A stretch of DNA of 64,000 nt, from contig NC_080675.1 in the NCBI RefSeq assembly GCF_030445035.2, positions 67,720,544-67,784,543 on the forward strand. The letters are read 5' to 3'. The stretch comes from Dasypus novemcinctus (lineage: Eukaryota > Chordata > Mammalia > Cingulata > Dasypodidae). Numbering within the stretch: the first letter of the stretch is position 1; the number at the start of each line of letters is the position of its first letter. The notes under the pieces were generated by a model, which was given only the letters and a program-made list of their open reading frames with translations, ran no database searches and was not told the origin of the DNA. The position numbers and the translations under genes were made by a program. Shown piece by piece: positions 47,488 through 58,967 of this stretch.

Positions 47488-47620
47488 GTTGTGGTTGAGG
47501 AGATGGGTGCTAAAGTTGAACTACCTAGTTTCAAATCCCATCTCCATTTACTGGCCCAATAACTTTAGTCAAGTGACTTAACCTCTTTGTGATTTAGTTT
47601 CCTCTTCTATAAAATGAATA

Positions 47621-47711
47621 TGGGGGAGTGGGTATAGCTTAGTGGTTTGAGCACTTGCTTTCTATGTATGAAGTTCCAGGTTCAATCCCCAGTACTTCCT
47701 CCTCCAAAAAA
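47621..47711 (+). mobile_element. Short tRNA SINE 1
   Basis: A tRNA-length unit with A-box-like 'tatagcttagtggtttgag' and B-box 'ggttcaatcccc', then poly-A. The perfect 10 bp TSD aaaatgaata lies at 47611-47620 and 47712-47721. Confidence 0.85.
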
Positions 47712-47721
47712 AAAATGAATA

Positions 47722-47835
47722 GGGGAGTGGATGTGACTCAGGCTGTTGAATGCCCACTTCCTGAATTGGAGGTCCCAGGTCTGATTCCCAGTTCCTCCTA
47801 AAAGCAAACAAAAAACAACAAGCAAACCAAATGAA
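47722..47835 (+). mobile_element. Short tRNA SINE 2
   Basis: 'ggggagtggatgtgactcag' head with B-box-like 'aggtctgattccc', then an A/C-rich tail. It is placed directly after SINE 1's TSD; its own TSD is unclear. Confidence 0.8.
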
Positions 47836-47845
47836 AAAACCAACT

Positions 47846-47930
47846 TAAGGAAGCTGATGTAGCTCAAAGGTTGAACACCAGCTTCCCATATACAAGGTCC
47901 TGGGCTCAATCCTTGGCCTCAATACCACAA
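47846..47930 (+). mobile_element. Short tRNA SINE 3
   Basis: 'aaggaagctgatgtagctca' head with B-box 'gggctcaatcc', running into an (aat)n tail. Confidence 0.8.

Positions 47931-47975
<45 letters not shown>
47931..47975 (+). repeat. (AAT)n microsatellite
   Basis: 15 consecutive AAT units, probably grown from the tail of SINE 3. Confidence 0.97.
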
Positions 47976-47976
<1 letters not shown>

Positions 47977-48437
47977 GTTCAAATAGTGCATGGAATATAA
48001 TAAATGCTTAATAAATCTTGGCTACTATTAGTGGCTGATGATTAAAATTCTTAGTTTAAAAGGTATAAATGCTGTGAGTTCCAGGGAGATGGCATCAAAG
48101 TAGGCCAGGCAGGGTGCAGTGTTCTTACTAAACAGGAAGGGTAGAAGCTGTATTAAGGAGCTGCGATGGGGATCTGAAGACCAGGAGACTGCCATGTACA
48201 TCATTCAGGATGGATTGGGAATGTAGAGATGAAGAGGTTGGAAGGAAAACCTTGATTTACTAGTCCCCATGACTGTGAATGGACCCCATCTTCCACCCTC
48301 AAGGTGAACAGTCTCAGTGAAATCCATGGCTGAAAGTGACCAGCTGAGAAGGGAGAGAGCATATTCCTACCTGGGAAAAGGGAGGGTGAGGAGGGATAAA
48401 CATGGTCTCTCCTCCTTGAGTTTAAATGGCAGAGCCC

Positions 48438-48875
48438 TTGGAAAGCGGATGTGACTCAAGTGATTGGGCTCCCATCTACCATATAGGAGGTCCAGAGTTC
48501 AATTCCAGGGGCCTCCTGGTGAAGACAAGCTGACCACACAGCAAGCTGGCCTGAGCAGAGAGCTGGCCCAAGCAGAGTGCTTGCCCATGCAGCAAGCTGG
48601 CCCGAGCAGAGAGCTGGCACAGCAAGATGAAGCAACAATAAGAGGCACAGAGGAGAGAGAATAGGAGACACAGAAGACCAGGGAGCTGAGGTGGCACAAA
48701 AGATTGCACACCTCTCTCCCACTATGGAAGGTCCCAGGATTAGTTCCTGGTGCTGCCTAAAGAGAAGACAAATAGACATAGAAGGCACTGCAAATGAACA
48801 CAGTGAACACAGAGAGCAGACAATGGGGAAGTGGGGGTAAGTAAGTAAATAAATCTTTTACAGATAAAATAAAAT
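48438..48875 (+). mobile_element. DAS-type dimeric tRNA SINE
   Basis: Head 'ttggaaagcggatgtgactc', second tRNA-like block at about 48685 ('gaggtggcacaaaagatt'), A-rich tail. The perfect 14 bp TSD aaatggcagagccc lies at 48424-48437 and 48876-48889. It is inserted in the L1 5' UTR. Confidence 0.94.
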
Positions 48876-49194
48876 AAATGGCAGAGCCCAGTTTTGATTT
48901 GGGGCTCCAACTGGCTCAGAAAATCCAGCCAGTGGAAGTTGAAAGACACACACCTCCATGGAAAGTTTTGCTGAAGAGCACCATCTGCTGGTAGGCAGCA
49001 AAGGTGAAGGAACAGAAGGCTTATCTCTCTTATCCCTATTTCAGACCCCCGTAGATCTGGAATGCACCCCATTAGTGTGTCCCTGGAACGGTTTTCAGAA
49101 CTTAAACAGTTCGATATTAAAGTTGTAGAAAAAGTCAAACCAAAAATCAAAGAAGAGCCATGAAATAAAACCATTAGGCAAGAGAGAGAAATTG

Positions 49195-50380
49195 ACCAAC
49201 AGAGTAAATTACAAATGTAATGAGATGCCTAAACATCAGCAAAAAACTAAAAACCATACTAAGAAACAGGAAGATATTGCCCAGCCAAAGGAACAAATCA
49301 AAAGTCCTGATGAGGCAAAGGATTTAAGACAACTAATCAATGATGTTTACACAAATTAATACAAGGAGCTGAAGGAAAATATAGCTAAAGAGATAAAAGA
49401 TATTAAGAAGACACTGGGTAGCATAAAGAATAATTTGACTCTTGCTCTCTCATGCTTTCACCCTGTCCTGGTGCCTGTTCATGCCTTATTCTGGCTTTTC
49501 ACCCCTGCCTGATCAATACACAAGTAAACCTGTGGATTTATATTCTAGAAGGAAAATTATATTCTATAAATTAGCCCTTTTTATCACTCTTCAGCCACTT
49601 CCTCTCAACCTGGGATTTTCTCCCATTTCTCTCCCCTCTCTACCCTAATGAATTACTGGTCTGAAAAAAAGAAAGAAAGAAAATTTGAAAACCTAAAGAA
49701 AAATAACAGAGCTTATGATAATGAAAGACACAATTGATGAGATTCATAATACATTAGAGCCATTTAATGGCAGATTGAATTGGCTGATGACAGAATAATG
49801 TGTATTAGAAATAAGAACATCTGAACTTGAAAAGACCGGAGAAGAGAAAAAGAAAAGAAAGTAAAAAATGGAATGGGGTCTCAAGGAATTGAATGAAAAT
49901 GTGAAACACACAAACATATGTATTATAAGTGTCCCAGAAGAGGAAGAGAATGTAAAAGGGGCAGAAAGAAAATTCAAGGAAATAAAGAATGAAAATTTTC
50001 CAACCCTTATGAAAGACACAAATATCAATATCCAAGAAGGATAATGCACCCCAAAAACAATAAATCTGAATAGACCTACTCCAACATACCTACTATTCAG
50101 AATATCAAATGCCACAGATAAAGAGAGATTTTGAATGCAGCAAGAGAAGACCAATGCATCACATACAAGGGAACCTCATTAAAACTAAGTGTTTATCTCT
50201 TATTAGAAACCAGGGAGGTAAGAAGGCAGTGGTATGAAATATTTAAGATACTGCCAACCTTATCTGGCAAAACTGTCCTTCAAAACTGAGGGTAAATTTA
50301 AAGTCTTCACAGATAAACCAAAACCAAGGATCTACCACCAAGAGAGCAGATTTACAAGTGATGCTAAAGGGAATGCTGCA
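49195..50380 (+). pseudogene. L1 ORF1 remnant
   Basis: RNA-binding ORF1p remnant. A coiled-coil-like section precedes and follows the insert at 49439-49675. RRM-like residues in broken frames follow ('IISVPEEEE'-like, about 49922), then 'ANDNAIKDT'-like text and the C-terminal 'YPAKL'-like region near 50255. Many stops, so it is inactive. The ORF1-ORF2 gap (to 50512) is normal for L1. Confidence 0.75.
49439..49675 (+). mobile_element. Unidentified poly-A-tailed insertion
   Basis: About 237 bp of non-L1 sequence ending in 'gaaaaaaagaaagaaagaa'. The flanks aaagaataatttga (49425-49438) and aaagaaaatttga (49676-49688) look like a TSD with one indel. The body is pyrimidine-rich ('cagccacttcctctcaacc') and was not recognised. 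It is perhaps a truncated mRNA copy or part of an unknown repeat. Confidence 0.6.
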
Positions 50381-51216
50381 GCCTGAAAGGAAAAGACAGG
50401 GGTGAAAGGTCTGGAAGAGAGTGTAGAAATGAAGTATCCTTAGTAAGGATAATTAAAAGGGTAAAAAGACAGACAATAATAAGATATGATAACAAAAAGT
50501 CAAAGGATACAATGGAAGAACAAAGTAGTGCCTTTACAGTAATAATACTGAATGTTAATGGATTGAATTCCCCAATTAAAAAATATAGACTGACAAAATG
50601 GATAAACAAAAATATGAGCTATCCATATGCTGTCTACAAAAGAATCACCTTAAATACAAAGAAACAATCAGGCTGAAAGTGAATGGTTGGAAAAAGATAT
50701 TCCATGCAAATAGTAATAAGAAAGATTTGGAGTAGCAATACTAATAATGAACAAAATACATTTGAAATGCAAAATTGCTATAAGAGATGAAGATGGTCAT
50801 TGTATATCAATTAAAGGGGCAAGAAGAAAGAATAACAAATATATATGCATCTAACCCAGGTGCCCCAAAATAAATGAGGCAAATACTGGCAAAACTGAAG
50901 GGAAAAAATAGATGTTTCTAAAAAAATACTTGGAGACTTCAATACACACATCTCAGCACTGGATGAACATCTAGACAGAAGATAAATAAGAAAACAGAGA
51001 GCTTGAATAAATCATAAATAAAGTAGACCTAACATTTATAGGACATTACACATCAAAACAGCAGGATATACATTCTTCTCAAGTGCTCGTGGATCATTCT
51101 CCAGAATAGGTCATATGTTGGATCATAAGGCAGGTCTCAGTAAATTCAAAAAGATTGAAATTATACAAAGCACATTCTCTTAACATAATAAAATGAAGTT
51201 TAAAATCAATAACAGG

Positions 51217-51635
51217 GGAAATGGATGTGGCTCAACCAATTGGGCTTCTGTCTACCATAAAGAAGGTTCAGGATTCAAGGTCCAGGGCCTCCTGGTGAGG
51301 GCAAGCTGGCCCACACAGCAAGCTGGCCCACACATAGTGCCAGCTCATGCGGGAATGCAGCCCCGCGCAGGAGTGCCAGCTGACGCGGACAACTGGCACA
51401 GCAAGATGATGCAACAAGAGACACAGAGGAAAGAAAATAAGAAGACATAGTAGAGCAGGGAGTTGAGGTGGTGCAAGAGAGTAATCCACTCTCCCCCACT
51501 CCAGAAGTTCCCAAGATCAGTTCCCAGAGACATCTAATGAGAATACAAGCAGATGAAGAGCACACAATGAATGGACAGAGAGAGCAGAAAATAGGGGAAT
51601 GGGAGAGGAGAAGTAAATAAAATAAATCTTTTTTT
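51217..51635 (+). mobile_element. DAS-type dimeric tRNA SINE
   Basis: Head 'ggaaatggatgtggctcaac', second tRNA-like block at about 51463 ('gaggtggtgcaagagagta'). The TSD aaaatcaataacagg (51202-51216) against aaaatcaattaacagg (51636-51651) has one extra base. Confidence 0.92.
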
Positions 51636-52601
51636 AAAATCAATTAACAGGCAGAAAAAGGGAAATTTTACAAATATATGGAGGTAAAAAAATGCACTCT
51701 TAAATAATAAAGGGGTCAAAGAAGAAATTGTAGGAGACATTAGTAAATATCTTGAGACATGAAAACAAGAACACAACATATCAAAACCTATGCTTAAAGT
51801 AGTGCTGAAAGAGAAACTTATAGCCCTCAATGATTACATTTAAAAAATTTAAAAAAAGGAAGAGCTAAAATCAAAGACCTAAGTGCACGAGTGGAGGAAC
51901 TAGAAGAAAACAGTAAGTTCATCCCAAACCAAGCCAAAGGGAAGAAATAACAAAAATAAGAGCAGAAGTAAATGAAGTTGAAAACAAAAAAACCAACAGA
52001 GATTATCAATAAAATCAAAAGTTTGTTCTTCAAGATCAACAAAAATCAAGATTGATTTTAGCTCGATTGACAAAGAAAAAGAGGAGATGCAAATAAATAA
52101 GATCAGAAATGAGAGAGGGGTCATTACCATTGACAGAAAAAAAGAGAGATCATGAGAGGATATTATGAATAACTGCACACCAACAAACTTGATAACGTAG
52201 ACAAAATGGAAAAATTCCTAAAAACAGATGAACAACCCACAGCAACTCTAGAAGAAACAGGAGACCTCAACAAATGACTCACAAGTAAGAGATTAAAACA
52301 GTCATCAAAAACCTACCAAAAATACAAAGCTTAAAACCAGATGGCTTCACAGGTGAATTCTACCAGTCATTCAAAGAAGATCTAATACCTATTTTGCTCA
52401 AAATCTTCCAAAAAATTAAACCTGAAGGAATGATACCAAACTCTTTCTATGAGGCCAATATCACTCTAATACCAAAACCAGATGAAGATAACATGAAAAA
52501 AGAAAATGACAGACAAATTTCTCTAATGAATATTAGTGCAAAAATCCTCAGCAAAATACTGGCAAACCCAAATCCAATCGCACATTAAAAGAATTATATA
52601 C

Positions 52602-53010
52602 TGGGAAGTGAACTTGGCCCAATGGATAGGATGTCTGCCCACCACATGGGAGGTCCATGGTTCAAACCCCAGGCCTCCTTGACCCATGTGGAGGTGGCCC
52701 ATGTGCAGTGCTGATGCACGCAAGGAGTGCCGTGCCACACAGGGGTGTCCCCCACGTAGGGGAGCCCCATGCACAAGGAGTGCACCCCATAAGGAGAGCC
52801 GCCCAGTGTGAAAGAAAGTGCGGCCTGCCCAAGAATGGCACCGCACACACAGAGAGCTGAAACAACAAGATGATGCAACAAAAAGAAACAGATTCCCGGT
52901 GCCACTGATAAGGATAGAAGCAGTCACAGAAGAACACACAGCGAATGGACACAGAGAGCAGACAAGTAGGGGGAGGAGAAAAATTAATTTTTAATAAATA
53001 AATAAATAAA
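52602..53010 (+). mobile_element. DAS-type tRNA SINE
   Basis: Head 'tgggaagtgaacttggccca', B-box 'ggttcaaacccc', single-head type, tail of (aaat)n. The TSD taaaagaattatatac (52586-52601) against taaaagaagtatatac (53011-53026) has one mismatch. Confidence 0.93.
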
Positions 53011-55720
53011 TAAAAGAAGTATATACCACAATCAAATGGCTTTTTATCCAGGTATGCAAGGGTGGCTCAACACAAGAAAATCAATCAGTGTAATACACCA
53101 CAAAAATAAATTGAAGAAGAAAAATCACATAATCATCTCAATTGATGCAGAAAAGGCATTTTACAAAATATAGTCTCCTTTCTTGATTAAAAAAAGCTCT
53201 GAAAGGAATAGAAAAAAACTTTCTCAACATTGTAAAGTGCATATATGAAAAACCCACAGATAACACTGTACTCAACAGTGAAATATTGACAGCTTTCCCA
53301 CCAAGTTCTGGAACAAGACAAGGATGCCCTCCTTGTTACTGTTATTCAATATTGTACTAGAAGTTCTCCTAGAGCAATTAGAAAAGAAAAAAGGCATAAA
53401 TTCACCTAAATAGGAAAGGAAAAAGTAAAACTTTAACCATTTGCTGATATGATTGTACAGTTAGAAAATCCAAAAAATCCACAACAAAGCAACTAGAACT
53501 AATAGACAAGTTCAGCAACATGACAGGATACATGATTAATATGCAAAACTCAGTAGCGTTTTTATACACTACTAATTATCTACCTAAGGAGAAAACCAGA
53601 AAAAAAAAATCCCACTTACAATAATGACCAAAAGAATCAAATAATTATGAATAAATTTAACCAAGAACATAAAGGACCTGTATTCAGAAAAGTATAAAAC
53701 ATTGCTGAAAGATACCAAAGAAGACCTAAATAAATGGAAGGACATTCCACATTCATGGTTTGGAAGACTAAACATTGTAAAAATGTAAATTCTGCTCAAA
53801 CTGATTTACAGATTCAACCCTATTCAAATAAAAATTCCAACTGCCTTTTTTGCAGAAAAGGAAAATCAAATTATCAAATTTATTTGGAAGGGTAAGGTAC
53901 CCTGAATAATCAAAAACATGTTAAAAAAGAAAAAAAGAACCAAGTTCGAGGACTCTCACTTCCTGATTTTAAAGCATATCACTCAGCACTAGTGGTAAAA
54001 ACAGCATGGTACTGGCATAAAGATAGACATATTGATCAATGGACTCAAATTGAGAATTCAGAAATAGACCATCATATCTATGGTCAAGTGATTTTTGACA
54101 AGGCTGTCAAACATATCCAGCTGCATCAAAATAGTCTATTCAACAAATAGTGCTGGGAAACTGAATATCCAACTTGAAAGAAAGAAAGAGGACTCCTATC
54201 TCATACCTTATACAAAACTTAATTCAAAATGGATCAAGGACCTAAATATAAATACTACAGCCATAAAACTCCTGGAAGAAAATGTAGAGAAGCATCTTCA
54301 AGATCTTGTGGAAGGTGATAGTTTCTTAAACCTTATACCCAAAGTACAATCAATGAAAGAAATAACAGAAAAATGGGACCTCCTCAAAATTAAACACTTT
54401 TGTGCTTCAAAAGACTTTGTCAAGAAAGTAAAAATGCAGCCTACTCAATGGTAGAAAATATTTGGAAACCACATAACTGATGAGGATTTGATCTCCATAT
54501 TATATAAAGAGATCGATGATAAAAAAAGACAAGCAACCCAACTAAAAAATGGGCAAAAGACTTAAATAGACATTTTTCCAAAGAGGAAATACAAATGGCC
54601 AAAGAGCACATGAGAAAAATGACCACTACCACTACCTATTAGGTAAATGCAAATCAGAACAACCATGAGATATTATTTCACTCCTTACAGAATGGACGTT
54701 ATTTAAAAAAAAAAAACAGAAAACTGCAAATTCTAGAGAGGATGCAGAAAAATAGGATCACTCCTTCACTGTCGGTGGGAATGCAAAATGGTGCAGCCTC
54801 TGTAGAAGACAGTTGGAGGTTCCTCAAGTGATTGGAGTTCCTCAAGTGGTTAAATATAGAACTACCATATGATCCAGGATTCTGCCACTAGGAATATATT
54901 CAGAACTGAAAGCAAGGACTCAAACAAACATTTGAACACCTAGGATCATAGCAGCATTATTTTCAATTGCTAAAAAATGGAAAGAACCCAAGCATCCTTC
55001 AACAGATGAATGGATAAGCAAAATGTGGTGTATACATACAGCAGAATATTATTCGGCTTTAAGAAGAAATGAAGTCTGGATGCATATGACAACATGGATG
55101 AATCTTGGGGACATTATATTGAGGGAAATAAGCCAGACACAAAAGGACAAGTATTGTATGGTCTCACTAATGTGAACTAAATACGATGAGTAAACTCATG
55201 GAGTTAAACTATGGCATCTATATTACTAAGAGAATGTAGGCTGAAAAATGGAAACTGATGCTGAATGTATGTAGTGTTTAATAAGTTTGATTGGAAATGT
55301 ATGGAAATGAATAGAGCTGGTAGTGACACATTATAGTGAGTATAACACTGTTGATTCACAGAAATGGGAAAGTGGCTGAAAAGGGTAGTCTAGGGAGGTT
55401 AATGTCAATTGAAAGAAAACTAGAGGATAATCTAGGCATTGTTCAACATAGTGATTTCAGTGTTGGATGAGGATTGTGGTCAAAAGTATAAAACACAAGA
55501 CTGTTCCTCTATTACAAGGTGTTTAGAATATGGTGATGTATGGAAAAAATACAACTAATGTAACTTTTAGATGTAAGTTAACAGTAATATTGTAAGATTT
55601 TTGCAGCAATGGCAAAAAACACACTATACCAATGCTAAGGGTCACAGTGAGAGTATATAATGGTATATGGGATGCTTTCTTTCAGAATAATAAAAATGTA
55701 AATCAGAGATTAATTTGACT

Positions 55721-57419
55721 GCCAGAATCTAAGATCTTAGTGGTAATGTAGAATACCTCACAACATGGAGACCAAAGATACAGTCTCAGCCTGCAGAGGG
55801 AGAAGCTTCCATGAAGATCTTATGTTTCCACATTACAATAATTTCATGTTTCCTCCCCATTCTTCCCCCCTCTCAAGAAAACTGAGTCATCATCTACTTC
55901 TACATAACATGGGGTGGGGAGAAGAAATGAGAAGGGAAAGGAATGGGAAAGCAAGTTCTCAGTAAAGAAAACTGGCTTGCTGTCTTTGTCCCAAGCGGTT
56001 TCTAAGCCTATCAGTCTCAATGACTTTCTCTTATTTTTTGATCTTCCAAAAAGGCCACGAACAGACTTCTTAATCCAACAAGTCCAGCCTCAAATATCTA
56101 TAACATGTCTATAGATGAGGGAACTCAGACAGACTTCACCATTCCTACATTAGACTTGTTTCCAGAGGGAGTGTAACATTCCTTAAGAAAATGGGCCTTC
56201 AGATCACAGTAAACTGGTGTTCCAGCAATAAATTGTTTTCTAAACTGTAATTTACAACTCCTTAGTGGATCATGAAATCAATTTTAAAATGTTATATATG
56301 CCATATGTTAGTATGTAGGTGTATGTGTACTGGGTCCTGATATTAAATCCATTCTTACTGTAGATTACAGGCCAAATTTTTGAAGGATACTTTGTCAGGG
56401 AAGAAGATGAATTAAGAAAATTCATCATATTTGTATGGTCAGGCCATACAAATGCATATTGAAATAATTTTCAGCAAATGAGGGGAGGAGATAAGTCATA
56501 TAATTTGCCAGACCTCCTTATAATTAATATCAGAAAAGCACCAACTATTAATAATAGCTCAACATACCTCCTCTCATGGAAGGATCTGGAGAAAACACCA
56601 GACTCATATGTTGGGCTTCTTCCCCATGACCATCTACTGTAATGGCTCTTATTGCCCTAGATCTGTAAAGAAAAGTATATGTCTATGGGTGTTAAAGGGG
56701 GTTTGTGAGTATATGTTCACATATGCAATGTAAAATGGTATTTCTTGTTAATATGGGTGATATTGGGCCTGTCCATAATAATTAAGTTTGTTGAGGAGAC
56801 ATTACCTGTTAGAACACATGCAGCACAGGCCATTACCTCATAAGACGGAAGGCAGAATGCCTTAAAGGAACAAGCTGCAAGTTATGGTAAGCTGTCTGTA
56901 AAAGTTAGATAAAGGCCTGTCCAGGTGATCAACACGACAGCACAGACAGGCATGTGCATGAAATGGCTTCCTCCTTGTGCACTCCTATACTGCTGTTTCT
57001 TGCTTACTCAACCTAGAAAGACCAGCCTCACTGGGGCCAAAACTGCACTGCTCATTACTTTAGCATTTCTTTTTCTCCCCTCCTGTAGGTGAGGTATATA
57101 TGTTATATATGCTAAACTGACAAATTTGTAAGTGTGGTTGTTTGCTATGCTTCCAGGCTGTGTGTAAGTTTTTTGAACAACATCTTAAGAAAAGCATTTG
57201 TTCTCATCCATGTGAATTCTAAATCTAAAAGAAATGGAAAGGCTAAGGGAAGCATACAGAACTTCCCACAGAGCAGAATAAATCAATTTCACTTTAGTCT
57301 CGCCTCCTTATCCCCAAATATGGTTGTTATGCTATCTAGAACTGACATAAATAAAGAAATGCATGAGAGAGGTGAAACTGGATGGAAGTACTATTAAATG
57401 TCATTTTCCTAGCTCTTAG
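55721..57419. other. Unassigned sequence
   Basis: About 1.7 kb without a recognised gene or repeat. The frames at 55765-55965 and 57134-57397 have no recognised homology. Confidence 0.4.
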
Positions 57420-57540
57420 CAATTTTACAAAAGCACTTACATATACATTATAACATTTAGTCCAGACTACATTTTAGTGCTGTAGACAATATTATTCATC
57501 TTCATTTTTCAAATAAGGAATGGAGGCTCAGAAAGGTAAA
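57420..57540 (-). mobile_element. MIR SINE, antisense fragment
   Basis: 'ttcatcttcatttttcaaat' then 'ggaggctcagaaaggt' is the reverse of the MIR core and right part. Confidence 0.6.
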
Positions 57541-57570
57541 AAACAACAACAACAACAACAACAACAACAA
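57541..57570 (+). repeat. (AAC)n microsatellite
   Basis: Ten AAC-type units, directly after the MIR fragment. Confidence 0.95.
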
Positions 57571-57805
57571 AGCCGACATAGTCCATCTACCACACTGCTT
57601 CTCTACTGATCTGGGATGCTTGGGGCTTTTTCAAAAGGAATAAGTTGGACTCCCAAAACAAACAAACAACAAAAATTTTTTAAAAAACAAGTTGTAGGGT
57701 GCCATATCATCTTAATCCCTTTTGAGTTTACCATGTTTCAAATGTCTCATTAATATCTGCTTTTGGTCACAGCTCTCTAATACTACTAATTATCATAATC
57801 CATAA

Positions 57806-58284
57806 CTTTTTAGTTTCGTGGCTGCTCAAGCAAATACCATGAAATGGGTCAGGTTAAACAATGAGAAATTATTAGTTCATGGTTTTGAAGCTAAAAAAAG
57901 TTCTAATCAAGGTGTCATTTAGGTGATGCTTTCTTCCCAAAGACAGCTTTCTGGGGCTGGCTGGCAGCAATCCTTGGTCCTTAGCTTACCACATAGCAAA
58001 GAACATGGTGGCCTCTCCTGGTCTCTCCCTTCTCTTCTGGCTTCCATCGATGTTCAGCTTCTGTCTCCTCCCTCTATGCCTTTCTCTCTCAGTCTGAATT
58101 TCATTCTGCTTCTAAAGGACACCAACAATAGGATTAAACTTGTCCTGATTGAGGTGGACCACACCTTAACCAAAGTAACCTTATCAAAAAGTCTTACTTA
58201 CTATGGACTCACACCCACAGGAATGGAGTAAATTTAAGAACATATATTTTCTGGGACACATACTACTCCAAACCACCACAACAG
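57806..58284 (-). mobile_element. MaLR-type LTR, antisense
   Basis: On the minus strand it begins at 58284 as 'tgtggtggtttggagtagt' and ends 'gaaactaaaa' near 57806. It is the same family as 43398-44140, without the L1 insert. No TSD is evident. Confidence 0.75.
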
Positions 58285-58672
58285 CCATCCAAAGGTTTGA
58301 TGGTTCCCGTTCAGAACAGAACAAGTGGACTATCTGCCCCCATCCTCTCATAGCAAATCTAATCTCTATATCTGAACCTATATATTAGCTAGATATAAAA
58401 TTCAAAATGTAGAGTCAAAATCACGAGATTTTGTCATGCTTATTCAATCTGTTAAATATAGTACAGTGGTACCAAAGACCCCCGTAAGAGTAGAACTACG
58501 ACATTCCCCCACTTCAGAATGGAATATGGATGTGGTCAGTAAACAAATCAGACATTAAAAGAAACAGCTTCCTCACTGAGCCAATCTTTTCCAATCTCTT
58601 ATACCCAAGGGAGTATTATGGAAAAGATACTAAGCTATTAAAAAGTGAAGATGAGCTAACAGGGAGGTGAGG

Positions 58673-58796
58673 ATGGTCAACCAACACACCAGGGAACTGA
58701 GAGTGCCTACAATTGCAGCAGGAGAATCACATCCATCAGCCATGTCGGATCTAAGCTCCCTCTCGATTTAGAGGTGGAGTGGACATCACCATTTTA
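58673..58796 (+). mobile_element. Internal fragment of the long L1 3' UTR
   Basis: Matches 12036-12160 ('atggtcaaccaacacacca', 'gagtgcctacaattg', 'gaggtggagtggacatcacc') but has neither the 5' nor the 3' end of the element and no TSD. Confidence 0.8.
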
Positions 58797-58855
58797 AAAG
58801 TTTGTACTGTGCATACCCAAAAAATCTTCTATTTTAATAATTTAAAGTGAATTAG

Positions 58856-58959
58856 AGGGGAGCAGTTGTAGTTCAAGTGGTTGAGCACCTACTTCCTATA
58901 TATGAGGTCCTAGGTTCAAACTTTACCCCAGTACCTCAAAAATAAATAAATAAATTAAA
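58856..58959 (+). mobile_element. Short tRNA SINE
   Basis: 'ggggagcagttgtagttca' head, B-box-like 'aggttcaaac', (aaat)n tail. TSD tgaattag lies at 58848-58855 and 58960-58967. Confidence 0.85.
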
Positions 58960-58967
58960 TGAATTAG

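Larger units (their letters stand above)
47488..48035 (+). mobile_element. MIR SINE split by three tRNA SINEs and a microsatellite
   Basis: The left part (47488-47620) has 'tcaagtgacttaacctcttt' and 'gatttagtttcctcttct'. The right part (47976-48035) has 'aataaatgcttaataaatct', the MIR 3' end. The 355 bp between are later insertions. Confidence 0.75.
50512..55175 (+). pseudogene. L1 ORF2 remnant with two SINEs inside
   Basis: Endonuclease/RT polyprotein remnant. The ATG at 50512 reads 'EEQSSAFTVIILNVNGLNSP'-like sequence at the start. The endonuclease part (to about 51180) is broken by a SINE at 51217. RT motifs occur in broken frames: '[14 protein letters not shown]' (about 52335), a second SINE at 52602, motif A 'SIDAEKAF' (about 53140) and 'GTRQGCP' (about 53308). 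The C-terminal part runs to about 55175. Stops throughout. Confidence 0.88.
48078..55720 (+). mobile_element. Second near-full-length L1, decayed
   Basis: The 5' end is near 'ccagggagatggcatcaaag' (48081), without the monomers of the first L1. ORF1 and ORF2 remnants follow, then a 3' UTR like 12639-13498 (55190-55700). Nested inside are SINEs at 48438, 51217 and 52602 and a poly-A insert at 49439. No clear TSD; the 3' end is truncated. Its 5' UTR and 3' UTR differ from those of 1566-12628, so it belongs to a different lineage. Confidence 0.85.

Noticed and set aside
47621..47711. Functional tRNA gene
   Set aside because: tRNA-like head with poly-A and TSD; cloverleaf degraded; part of a SINE.
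47931..47975. CRISPR-like or regulatory repeat
   Set aside because: Simple AAT microsatellite in mammalian DNA; no spacers.
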